Positions 35,452 through 44,001 of a stretch of DNA of 64,000 bases are shown here, piece by piece. The notes under the pieces were generated by a model, which made no database searches, was not told where the DNA came from, and saw only the letters and a list, made by a program, of their open reading frames with translations. The number at the start of each line of letters is the position of its first letter. The stretch's first letter is position 1. Source of the DNA: Candidatus Binatia bacterium (GTDB lineage: Bacteria; Desulfobacterota; Binatia; HRBIN30; BPIQ01); assembly GCA_026004195.1 (NCBI GenBank), contig BPIQ01000002.1, positions 868,585 through 932,584 on the forward strand, written 5' to 3'. The position numbers and the translations under genes are program-made.

Positions 35452-36992
35452 GCACGGTCCTCGAACGGTTCCGGCCGCTTTTCGAACCCCGCGGGATCGT
35501 CGTCGCGGGCGTCTCGACGCACGCCGGCAAGTTCGGCTTCGTGGCCGCGCACAACATCCTGAGCCTCGGCTACCGGGGCGAGCTTTTTCTCGTCCACCGG
35601 GAAGGGGCGGAAGTCCTGGGACGCAAGACCCTCCGTTCGGTCGAGGAAGTGCCCTACGGAGCCGCGGATCTGGTTTTCGTGTGCACGCCGCCGGAAACCG
35701 TCCCCGAGCTTCTTCGCGCCTGCGCCCGGCGCGGGATTCGGGCCGCGTTCGTGGCGTCGGGCGGCTACGGGGAGACGGGAGCCGAGGGAAAGCGGGCCGA
35801 GCAGGAACTCGCGGCGCTCGCAAAAGAGCTCGGGCTTCTCCTCGCGGGACCGAACGGGCAGGGCATCGTCTCGACGCCCGTCTCGCTCTGCGCCCAGATC
35901 GTAGCGCCCTACCCTCCCCGGGGGCACATTGCCGTCGCGAGCCAGTCGGGCGGCTTCGTGCAGGCGTTTTCCAACTACGCGCGCTCGACGGGCGTGGGAC
36001 TGAGCCGCGCCATTTCGGCCGGGAACTGTGCCGCGCTCTCTCTCGAAGACTACCTGGAGTACTTCGCCGAGGACCCGGAAACGCGCGCCGTTTTCGTCTA
36101 CCTCGAAGGTCTCCGGGACGGGCGGGCGTTCTTCGAGCGCGCGCGTTCGGTGACGCGCCGAAAACCGTTCGTCGTCCTGCGCGGAGGAGTCACAGAAGGA
36201 GGGCAGCGTGCCGCCGCCTCCCACACGGGGGCGCTCGCCAGCGACGAGCGCATTTTCGAGGGACTCTGCCGTCAGGCGGGAATCTCGCGGGTTCGCACGG
36301 TCGCCGAGGGGTTCTACACGTGCGCCGCGTTCGCGACGCTACCGCTTCCGGAGGGCCCGCGGGTCTTCGTTCTCACGACCGCCGGGGGCTGGGGCGTGCT
36401 CGCCGCGGATCGTGTCTCGTCCTCTTCCGTCCTCCGCCTCCTGCCGCTTCCCTCGGACCTGCGTGCCGCGTTCGACTCGAGACTGCCCCCACGGTGGAGC
36501 CGGAACAACCCCGCCGATCTCGCGGGGAGCGAAACGCGGGATACCGTGCCCGAGTGTCTCGAGCTCGTCGCGGCCCATCCCGAGGTCGACGCCGTCCTTT
36601 TTCTGGGCCTCGGCATCCAGTCGAACCTGGGTGAGCTCGAAAGAGAAAGCCCTTTCTACCCGGGCTACGGGCTCGAGCGCGTCGTGGCCTACCACGAGCG
36701 ACAGGACCGCCGCTACGCCCGCACGGCCGTGGAGCTCTCGCGGAGGTACGGAAAGCCCGTCCTCGTCTCGACCGAACTCGCGGAAACCCGACCCGGGAAC
36801 CCGGGCGTCGAAGAGATGCGAAGTCTCCGCACCGTGGCGTTCCCGTCCGTCGAGCGGGCGCTCACGGCGCTCGAACACATGGTGCGTTACTCGCGCTATC
36901 TCTCGCGTCGGGGCCTCGCGAGGCCCGGGACCGAGAACCCGGCCGCTCAGGAAAGGGCCCAGTCGACACCGAACCGCTCGCGGGCCCGCTGA
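35448..36992 (+). CDS. ADP-forming acyl-CoA synthetase, alpha (CoA-binding/ligase) subunit
   Basis: A 514-residue alpha subunit. The N-terminal CoA-binding Rossmann domain is EPRGIVVAGVSTHAGKFGFVAAHNIL, followed by the succinyl-CoA-synthetase-like ligase domains with GPNGQGIVSTP, VASQSGGFVQAFSNYA and the phosphorylated histidine His259 in AASHTGALASDERIF. GTG 35448 overlaps the beta-subunit stop (GTGA). The C-terminal third (FVLTTAGGWGVLAAD, NNPADLAGSETRDTVPECL) completes the family pattern. The last 20 residues are Arg/Pro-rich, and the gene overlaps the convergent sulfotransferase by 46 bases. It probably forms a heterotetramer with the upstream subunit. The acid substrate is unknown; arylacetate or short-chain acids are typical. 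Confidence 0.9.
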   Translation: MSTVLERFRPLFEPRGIVVAGVSTHAGKFGFVAAHNILSLGYRGELFLVHREGAEVLGRKTLRSVEEVPYGAADLVFVCTPPETVPELLRACARRGIRAAFVASGGYGETGAEGKRAEQELAALAKELGLLLAGPNGQGIVSTPVSLCAQIVAPYPPRGHIAVASQSGGFVQAFSNYARSTGVGLSRAISAGNCAALSLEDYLEYFAEDPETRAVFVYLEGLRDGRAFFERARSVTRRKPFVVLRGGVTEGGQRAAASHTGALASDERIFEGLCRQAGISRVRTVAEGFYTCAAFATLPLPEGPRVFVLTTAGGWGVLAADRVSSSSVLRLLPLPSDLRAAFDSRLPPRWSRNNPADLAGSETRDTVPECLELVAAHPEVDAVLFLGLGIQSNLGELERESPFYPGYGLERVVAYHERQDRRYARTAVELSRRYGKPVLVSTELAETRPGNPGVEEMRSLRTVAFPSVERALTALEHMVRYSRYLSRRGLARPGTENPAAQERAQSTPNRSRAR

Positions 36993-37810
36993 ATCTCGTC
37001 GCGGAAAAGCTCCGAAAGAAAAGCTCGGTGCTCGGCGGGAACTTCGGAGCGGTGCGTCGGGTTCACGACCCGCCTTACGCTCCTCGGCACGAAGCGCGGC
37101 TCGGCCCTCGCTCCGAGAAACCGCAGGACGTCGAGGAGAAGCCCCTCGGGGCGCGTGGCGATGTCTTCGAAGCGGCCCACGAAAACGTTCTCCGGGCCGA
37201 ACACACCCGCCCAGGTCTCGTAGAGCTCCGCGTACCTGCCGCAACGGAGCTGGTAGGGGTCGAGGAAAAACGCTTTCCACTCTTCCGGCGGTACGTCCTC
37301 GAGCCGCCGCCCGCGGTTGCGTGCCAGGTCTTTTTTGGCGTGGGACCAGGCCCGGTCGACGGGATGCCGGATCGTGAGCACGACCTTGAGGCGGGGGTTG
37401 AGCGCGTGGATTTCCTCGATCAGGTCGCGCTCCATGGCCGCGTAGCTGGCCGTCGCCTCGCCTCGCACCCGGGGCCGGTAGAACTCGCCGTACCGCGCGA
37501 GCGTCAGGAGATTCTTCCCGAGCCACCGCCACCACGGGTCGGAAAAAAACGAGAGGTACCACTCGAGTTCGTTCGAGCGGAATCTGGGATGCGAAGGGTC
37601 CTTGAGCCGGTTGAAAAAGAAAAGCTCCTTGGGCTCGGCGAGAAAAACGTCGGGATGGAAGCGGAGATGCGCGTGGAGCCAGGTCGTGCCGGTCCTCTGC
37701 GGGCCGACGACGAGGAAGTCGGGAAATCGCGAGAGATCGACGGGGCCCTGCCGGACGCGCACGTAGCGCAGCCGCTCGCGGGCCCGGTCGTCGAGGACAC
37801 GGTGCTCCAC
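36947..37810 (-). CDS. PAPS-dependent sulfotransferase family protein
   Basis: A 287-residue cytoplasmic sulfotransferase. The 5'-phosphosulfate-binding loop is FLVVGPQRTGTTWLHAHLRFHP near residues 30-50, and the 3'-phosphate-binding segment is LKVVLTIRHPVDRAWSHAKKD with Arg and Ser. GRFEDIATRPEGLLLDVLRFLG is the typical helical end. It would transfer a sulfo group from PAPS to a hydroxyl of a lipid, glycan or small molecule. GTG 37808-37810 is the likely start, 14 bases after the stop of the phosphotriesterase-like gene. With the P450 and phosphotriesterase-like gene upstream it forms a three-gene cassette: a P450-made hydroxyl could be sulfated here. That is inference only. Confidence 0.9.
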   Translation of the reverse strand: MEHRVLDDRARERLRYVRVRQGPVDLSRFPDFLVVGPQRTGTTWLHAHLRFHPDVFLAEPKELFFFNRLKDPSHPRFRSNELEWYLSFFSDPWWRWLGKNLLTLARYGEFYRPRVRGEATASYAAMERDLIEEIHALNPRLKVVLTIRHPVDRAWSHAKKDLARNRGRRLEDVPPEEWKAFFLDPYQLRCGRYAELYETWAGVFGPENVFVGRFEDIATRPEGLLLDVLRFLGARAEPRFVPRSVRRVVNPTHRSEVPAEHRAFLSELFRDEIQRARERFGVDWALS

Positions 37811-37824
37811 GGAGGCCCGGAGCG

Positions 37825-38772
37825 TCAGTACGCCCCCTGCTGCTCGAAAATTTTCCGGGGATTGTCCACGGTCATCGTCCGGATGTCTTCTTCCGAAACC
37901 CCCTCCTTCCGGAGCGCGGGCAGGACGTCGTCGGGAATGTGGCGGAAATTCCACCGCGGGACGGCCGCCTCGAGAAGCCCCGGCGGTGCCCAGTCGATGT
38001 GGCAGCACGCGTCGTGCGAGAGCACGATCTGCCCGGCCCACCCTCGTCGGCAGAGCTCGGCGACGACGCTCACGCGCTTTTCGGTCGGCAGGATCATGTC
38101 GAGACCGAAGCGGTCCATGCCGACGAAGCTCCCGCGCCGCAGGATCCGCTCGAGGAGATCGAGGTCTTCGGTGTCTCCGCAGTGACCGATCACGACGCGT
38201 CGCAGGTCCACCCCTTCTTCCTCGAACACGTCCTGCTGCGCGAGGCCGGTGAGGCTCTGGACGTGGGTGTGCGTGGAAATCGGGACGCCGGTCGCGCGGT
38301 GGAGCCGGGCCGCCACCTGGAGAAGCTTGCGGTTCGTCGGCGTGACGCCCGGTTCGTCGGTCGCGCACTTGATGATCCCGGCTTTCGCGTCCGTGCCCTG
38401 GATCCCGTGCGTGATGTCACGGACGAGGATTTCCACGAGCCGGTCCGCGTCCCAGCCCAGAAAGAAGGGCTCTTCGGTCCAGTAGAATCCCGTGGCCGCG
38501 ATGATCTGCATCTCGGCTTTCTCGGCCACCTCCCGGATCACGTGGATGTCACGCCCGAGGTTGATGGGCGTGAGGTCGACGATCGTCCTCACGCCGCGTT
38601 CTTTGGCGCTCCGAACCTCCCGGACCGCCCGTTCGACGTGAGCTTCGCGGTCGATCCAGTCCGGGAAGGCCATCCGCATGGACCAGTTCGCTACCAGGAC
38701 GTGCTCGTGCATGAGCGTGAAGCCGAGATCCGCCGTGTCGATCGGCCCGAGGACGCCGTTCACTTTCGCCAT
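37825..38772 (-). CDS. Phosphotriesterase-like amidohydrolase
   Basis: A 315-residue TIM-barrel metal hydrolase of the phosphotriesterase family, whose natural activities are mostly lactonase and esterase. FTLMHEHVLVANW is the HxH metal motif, AKAGIIKCATDEPGVT carries the carboxylated bridging lysine, ISTHTHVQS and VVIGHCGDTEDL provide two further histidines, and VLSHDACCHIDW the final Asp. A start at ATG 38772 with GGAAGGAG upstream gives normal length; the longer frame to 38826 is not needed. C-terminal VDNPRKIFEQQGAY matches family members. It is co-oriented with the P450 upstream (63-base gap) and the sulfotransferase downstream. Lactone hydrolysis of a P450 product is one plausible role. 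Confidence 0.9.
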   Translation of the reverse strand: MAKVNGVLGPIDTADLGFTLMHEHVLVANWSMRMAFPDWIDREAHVERAVREVRSAKERGVRTIVDLTPINLGRDIHVIREVAEKAEMQIIAATGFYWTEEPFFLGWDADRLVEILVRDITHGIQGTDAKAGIIKCATDEPGVTPTNRKLLQVAARLHRATGVPISTHTHVQSLTGLAQQDVFEEEGVDLRRVVIGHCGDTEDLDLLERILRRGSFVGMDRFGLDMILPTEKRVSVVAELCRRGWAGQIVLSHDACCHIDWAPPGLLEAAVPRWNFRHIPDDVLPALRKEGVSEEDIRTMTVDNPRKIFEQQGAY

Positions 38773-38835
38773 GACCCGCTCCTTCCGAGGGCTTCTCTGC
38801 ATACTCGGAAGGACGCGACCGCGCAACGCGACGGC

Positions 38836-40066
38836 TCAGGCGGGCACGAGGCGCAGCGGTAGGCTCGTGACGCCGCGGAAGACGATGCTCGGGTGGAGCG
38901 GCAGGGGATCCGACCCGACCCGCTCGAAGGAGCGAGTCCGCTCGAGAAGGACTCGCAGCGCCACCTGCGTCTCGAGCCGCGCCAGATTGGCCCCGAGGCA
39001 GTAGTGGACGCCGAAGCCGAAGGCCAGGTGGCGGTTGTCCTCGCGCCCGATGTCGAACCGCTCGGGGTCGGGGAAGACCTCCTCGTCGTGGTTGGCCGAA
39101 CCGATCCAGCAGACCACGACCTGGTCCTTGCGGATCCGGTGCCCGCGAACTTCGACGTCGCGGGTCGCCCGGCGCGGGTCGAGCTGGACCGGCGACGAGA
39201 AACGGAGGATCTCTTCGACGGCGGAGGGCAGAAGGCCCGGGTCCGAACGCAGGCGAGCGAGTTCCGCCGGATGGTCGAGAAGCTCCAGGATGGCGTTGCC
39301 GAGAAGAGTCGTCGTGGTCTCGTTCCCCGCGACCAGAAGCAGCGTGAGCATCCGCACGAGCTCGTCGTGCGTGAGTTTCGAACCTTCCACCTCGGCATGG
39401 ACGAGACCGGTCAGCAGGTCTTCCTGCGGGTTGCGGAGCCGCTCGCGCGCAAGGGCGGAGAAGTAGGCACCCATTTCCCCGAGAAGCTCGCGGACGCGGG
39501 CGAGGCGTTCGCGCGACGGTAGAACGAAAAGGCCCGTCCCGAGATCTTCCACCGCGCGGTCGGACCATGTCTTGAAGCGCTCGCGGTCCTCGGGAGGAAC
39601 CCCGATGAGTTCGGCGATGACGATGACCGGCAGCGGGTAAGCCAGGGCTTTCACGAAGTCGATCTCGCGCTCGTCGAGAGCCCGGTCGAGAAGCTCCCGC
39701 GCCGTCCGCTCGATCCGGGGCTCGAGGTGGCGCAACACCCTGGGCGTGAAGGCCTGGTTCACGAGGCTCCGCAGCCGATCGTGCTCGGGTGGATCGAGGC
39801 CGAGCATGCTCGGTTTCGGGAGCTCCTCGGGGTCGAAACCGGGTGGAGGAGGAAACTCGTTCGACCACGTCTTCCAATCGCGCAGGATGGCCTGGACGTC
39901 GGCGTACCGGAAGACGGAAACGGTCGGGAAAGTCCGGGTGCGGATAGACCGGAAACTCGCGACGAGCTCGGGCGTAGAGAGGGAAGGGATTCCGGCGAGT
40001 CTCGGGGTCGAAGGGATCGAAGCGGAAGTCGGAAGCTCCTTCTGCCGACGGAAGCGTGCTTGGCAT
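38836..40066 (-). CDS. Cytochrome P450, split by one apparent frameshift
   Basis: A soluble P450 of about 410 residues. The N terminus (ATG 40064-40066, MPSTLPSAEGASDFRFDPFD, ending around YPHPDF) is in one frame. The remainder (TVSVFRYADVQAILRDWKTW ... MLGLDPPEHDRLRSLVNQAFTP ...) is in another, so one base is gained or lost at about 39916-39932, next to a CCC run. The I-helix VAGNETTTTLL, ExxR in VEEILRFSSPV, and haem loop FGFGVHYCLGANLARLE are intact. Because all catalytic motifs survive, a sequencing error is more likely than loss of function. It heads the P450-phosphotriesterase-sulfotransferase cassette. Its upstream region is the hairpin repeat array. Confidence 0.88.
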
Positions 40067-40178
40067 CGTGCGGCTTCTAGTCGTGGGGGGTCGTCGTGTC
40101 AACGACACGGCACCGGACGTGGGATTATCGCCGGCACAACGGGCCCGTTCGCCCGCCCCCGCGCCCCCGGGACGCGAT

Positions 40179-40791
40179 CGGAGGGCCACGCTCTGTCGTG
40201 GCCGTGTTCGTGCGTGACGCGTCCGCCCCCCCCCCGGACGCGACGGAGCGCGTCCCTCCGCGTGGCCGTGTTCGCGTATGCAACAACCCCCCCCGGACGC
40301 GACGGAGCGCGTCCCTCCGCATCGGGTTCGTCGCGGCCATGGGAACGCCGCGCCGTTGCGAACGCGATGGACACGTTCATACCGCCACCGCCTCCCCGGA
40401 TGCGATCGGAGGGCCACGCTCTGTCGTGGCCGTGTGTCGTGCGTGACGCGACGACCGCCCGCCGCTCCGGACGCGACGGAGCGCGTCCCCTCCGCGTGGC
40501 CGTGTTCGCGTATGCAACACCCGCCCCCCGGACGCGACGGAGCGCGTCCCTCCGACCGGGTTCGTCGCGGCCATGGAACGCCGCGCCGTTGCGAACGCGA
40601 TGGACACGTTCATACCGCCACCGCCTCCCCGGACGCGATCGGAGGGCCACGCTCTGTCGTGGCCGTGTTCGTGCGTGACGCGTTCGCCCCCGCCGCCCGG
40701 ACGCGACGGAGCGCGTCCCTCCGCGTGGCCGTGTTCGCGTATGCAACGGAACCGGCCGTCCGTTGCCGACGCGACGGAGCGCGTCCCTCCG
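40179..40791. repeat. REP/BIME-like array: nine hairpin repeats in three tandem composite units
   Basis: A 25-base element, GG-stem/CGACRGAGCG/stem-CC followed by CTCCG, occurs nine times. Six copies read rightward (GGACGCG-ACGGAG-CGCGTCC; at 40236, 40295, 40469, 40530, 40699, 40767) and three leftward (seen as GGCCACG-CTCTGT-CGTGGCC; at 40179, 40407, 40640). Each has a 7-bp perfect or near-perfect stem and a 6-base loop. Order is always leftward, rightward, rightward, giving three units of about 230 bases; other segments between them (GCGAACGCGATGGACACG, CGTGTTCGCGTATGCAAC) also repeat. The inverted pair with CGGAGGG...CCCTCCG ends is the classic BIME/REPIN arrangement. No RAYT transposase gene is in the window. 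The array fills the divergent gap of 835 bases and no real gene is supported there. Confidence 0.85.
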
Positions 40792-40901
40792 CATCGGGGT
40801 GGTCGCCGATCGCAACGTCCCGTCATTCCGGACGATGCGCGTCTTGACGGCACGGCGAAAAGGAACACCAATTCCGGACACCGTTCTCCGGAACCGCGAC
40901 G

Positions 40902-42474
40902 ATGTCACGGGGCCCTCGCCGTTTCGCCGACAGGCTACTACGCACGCCGCCCCTCTCGCCGGCGTCACGCGACACGAGGCTCGTCCGCCGCACGTTTCTC
41001 TCGGCCCTCGCGGCGGTCTACCTCGTGGCCTTCGTCTCGCTCTGGGTTCAGGTGGAAGGACTCGTGGGGCCCGAGGGCATCCTTCCCGCGCGCGAGTATC
41101 TCGAGCGGGTCGAGAAAAATCTGGGACCCGAACGCTTCTGGCGAGTCCCCACGGTCTCGTGGATCGTAGGAGCGGAAAGCCCGAGCCTTCACGCCCTCTG
41201 CGCGGCGGGTTGCGCCGCGGCCTTGGCCCTCTTTTTCGGTTTCGTCCCGACCGCGGCGGCCGTGCTTCTCTGGGTCCTTTACCTTTCGCTTTTCACGCTC
41301 TCGCGGACCTTTCTCGCCTTCCAGTGGGACATCCTGCTTCTCGAGACGGGATTTCTCGCCGTTTTCTGGACGCCGCTTCGCGCCGTCTCCCCGTGGTCGG
41401 CCGCCTGGGCCGAGCGACCCTCACCCGTCGTCGGCTGGCTTCTCCGGCTCCTTCTCTTCAAGCTCATGTTCCTCTCCGGTGCCGTCAAGCTCGCGAGCGG
41501 CGACCCCACCTGGCGGAACGGCACGGCGCTCGCCTACCACTACGAAACGACCTGCCTTCCGACCTGGACGGGGTGGTACATGCACCAGGCCCCGCTCTGG
41601 TTCCACAGGCTGTCGGTGGCCTTCGTCTTTTTCGTCGAGCTCGTCGTGCCGTTTTTCGCGCTGGGGCCGCGGGCTCTCCGGCTTTTCGCGCGCCGCGACG
41701 TTCACGGTTTTCATGGCACTCATTGCCGGCACGGGAAACTACGGTTTTTTCAACCTGCTCACGGTCGTGCTGTGCCTTCCGCTTCTCGACGACGGGCACC
41801 TCGGACCGCTCGTGCGGCGCCTGCCGCCGCTGCCCGAACTTCGACGGCCGCCGGGGGCAAAAAGCATCGTCTCCCAGGTTCCGTTCGCCGTGCTCGCCGT
41901 GTTTCTTCTGGTTCTGAACGTCGTCCCTTTCGCCCACGGGCTCCGATTCCGACCCCTTTGGCCCGGACCGCTGCTCGGACTCTACCGCGCGACGGAGCCT
42001 TTCCACCTCGCGAACCCCTACGGCCTTTTCGCCCGCATGACCACTTCGCGGCCGGAGATCGTTCTCGAGGGAAGCAACGACGCAAAGACCTGGCAGGAGT
42101 ACGAGTTCCGGTGGAAGCCCGGCGACCCGCGCCGCGCCCCCGCCTTCGTCCAGCCCCACATGCCGAGGCTCGACTGGCGAATGTGGTTTGCCGCCCTCGG
42201 AAATCTACGGACGGACCCCTGGTTTCTCTCTTTCTGTCTTCGGGTGCTCCAGGGCTCGCGCCCTGTCCTCGGGTTGCTCGCCGAAAATCCCTTTCCCGAT
42301 CGGCCTCCGCGCTACCTCCGTGCCACGCTTTACGACTATCGATTCACCACCTGGGACGAACGGCGACGAACGGGAGCCTGGTGGCACCGAAAGAGGCTCC
42401 GCGCCTACACGCCCGTCCTCGCCCTCGACCCCGAAGACCCGAACCGCCTCCTGGCCGTTCGCACACGGCCCTGA
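40902..42474 (+). CDS. Lipase maturation factor family membrane protein, one apparent frameshift
   Basis: A polytopic protein of about 524 residues similar to LMF1/LMF2-type proteins (HTTM-like superfamily). Helices include TFLSALAAVYLVAFVSLWVQV and LLWVLYLSLFTLSRTFLAFQWDILLLETGFLAVF. Family residues include FKLMFLSGAVKLASGDPTWRNGTALAYHYETTCLPTWTGWYMHQAP, then in a second frame VFMALIAGTGNYGFFNLLTVVLCLPLLDD, and the C-terminal soluble part with WQEYEFRWKPGDPRRAPAFVQPHMPRLDWRMWFAA. The frame switch is at about 41685-41700 in GCGCGCCGCG. The role of bacterial members is not established; vertebrate LMF1 acts in lipase folding. A lipase partner is not in the window. ATG 40902 is the first start after the repeat array, without a clear ribosome-binding site. 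Confidence 0.85.
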
Positions 42475-42501
42475 GGCCCCCGGCAACCGCGCTTGCGCCA
42501 C

Positions 42502-43896
42502 TCAACGTCGCGCCCGCACGCGCAGCCGGTAGCGAAGCGTCTTCGTCTTTCCCGCGGGAACCTTCACGGGAAAGCGAATCGTCCGAGCATCCACGACCTC
42601 GTGGGGGTGCGTGGACGAGACGACTTCCCAGTCGTGCGAGACCTCCTCGAATACCTCGACGAGGACCTCTTTTTTCTTCTCGTTGCGGATCGCGACCTCC
42701 CACTCCGTCTCCCAGGAGTCGCGGCCCAGGACCTTGTAATCGCTCTGCCTCCGCGTGGCGACGACGTCGAAGGCCTTGCCCGGACGGACCGAGAAAAGCC
42801 CTCCCCGCGCCGTCGCTCGCACCGTGTCTTCGCCGGCGAAACGGAGCGTTCCACCGGAGTCGGTGTACACACGAACCTTCCCCGCCGGAAGCGCCAATCC
42901 CAGGCCCGCACGCTCCGTGTTCTCGATCTCGACCGCGTAGTCGACTCCCTCCTCTCTGGGTGACACCGGGCTTTCGCCCACGGCGAAGCGTCCGGACCGC
43001 TCCAGGTAGTACCGCACGCGCAGGGGAACTTTCCTGGATTCGAGCAAGGGAAGGCGCACCGCGTCCGCCGCCGGGAGGTCGACGGGCTCCGGAAAGGCGT
43101 AGAGGTAGAACTCCCCGGCCGGCGTCTCCCGCGGACTCGCCGCACCGCCGGAAACCTCGGCCATGCGGGCCCCGAAGGCCCGAATCCGAGGTTCGCGGCC
43201 GCGGCGGATCTCTCCGGCCACCAGCTCGAGGCGAGCCGCCGGATAGGAGAGTTCCGTCCCGTTTCGTATCGTCGCCTGGACCGCAAGCTCGCCCTCCTCG
43301 TCACGCGCGAGGAGAGAGTAGTCCGCCTGCCAGGCAATGCCCTCGACCAGGTACGAGAGGTCGAGCCGTTCCACACCTGCTCGGCTCGCCTCGACGTCGA
43401 CGAAAACCGTGGGCTCGACGACCAGGTCGGGAAGCGGCGGCAGGACGAGGCGCGCGGGAAGGCCCAGATGGATTTCCTCGCCGATCCGGTAGACGGGCTC
43501 CGGTGACGCTTGCAAGAGAACGGCCTCGAGGACCCTGTCTTCGCCCGTGGCGGGATTCCGATCGACGATCTCGAGCGATTTTCCGACGTACCGGGAGAGA
43601 AGCTTTTCCCGCTCCCCCAGATCGTAGGCGAAACGCTCTCGGCGGACGACGACGTTTCCGTCCGGGTCCCTGACGAGAAGACTCTCGGGGACGAGGCTCG
43701 AAGGAACTTCACGAAAGGCAAGAAGCTCGCGCCCCCTCGCCAGCCGGACTTCCCTTCGGTCGAGGACGAACGCGACGTTCTCGTGGTAGACCGTGAGTGC
43801 GAGCTCCCCGCGCTCGGAGGAAATCTGCGTGGCCCGCACTTCTCCGAAAGCGACTGCGAGAAAAAGGCCTGCAAAACCCAAGACCGGCCCGAGCAT
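42502..43896 (-). CDS. Exported DUF4139-domain protein
   Basis: A 464-residue protein with a signal peptide (MLGPVLGFAGLFLAVAFGEVRA) and all-beta character. The N-terminal part has LALTVYHENVAFVLDRREVRLARGRELLAF (DUF4140-like). The C-terminal part has the DUF4139 pattern YLVEGIAWQADYSLLARDE, ATIRNGTELSYPAARLELVAGEI, VRYYLERSGRFAVGESPVS and a last FPVKVPAGKTKTLRYRLRVRARR. Members of this family occur as outer-surface or periplasmic mucoidy-like proteins of unknown activity. It is transcribed away from the amidohydrolase and its stop lies 27 bases from the convergent lipase-maturation gene. No partner gene is in the same direction. Confidence 0.8.
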   Translation of the reverse strand: MLGPVLGFAGLFLAVAFGEVRATQISSERGELALTVYHENVAFVLDRREVRLARGRELLAFREVPSSLVPESLLVRDPDGNVVVRRERFAYDLGEREKLLSRYVGKSLEIVDRNPATGEDRVLEAVLLQASPEPVYRIGEEIHLGLPARLVLPPLPDLVVEPTVFVDVEASRAGVERLDLSYLVEGIAWQADYSLLARDEEGELAVQATIRNGTELSYPAARLELVAGEIRRGREPRIRAFGARMAEVSGGAASPRETPAGEFYLYAFPEPVDLPAADAVRLPLLESRKVPLRVRYYLERSGRFAVGESPVSPREEGVDYAVEIENTERAGLGLALPAGKVRVYTDSGGTLRFAGEDTVRATARGGLFSVRPGKAFDVVATRRQSDYKVLGRDSWETEWEVAIRNEKKKEVLVEVFEEVSHDWEVVSSTHPHEVVDARTIRFPVKVPAGKTKTLRYRLRVRARR

Positions 43897-44001
43897 GCCG
43901 AGAGGGTAGCCGAAGCCGGCCCCCTCGTCGAACGCCTCTTGCGGGGTTGCGCGGCCGTCGTACCCGGTGTTCTAATTTCGGCCGAAGGGCGGAGAGGAAC
44001 G

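Noticed and set aside
40263-40678. Several 70-310 codon open frames within the repeat array
   Set aside because: They are produced by the repeated hairpins in all frames, share the same Arg/Ala/Thr-rich composition and have no start signal or family match.
40179-40791. Possible CRISPR array because of regularly repeated palindromes
   Set aside because: The repeats alternate orientation, are separated by repeated rather than unique spacers of unequal length (about 30 to 90 bases), and no cas gene is present. They fit REP/BIME elements.
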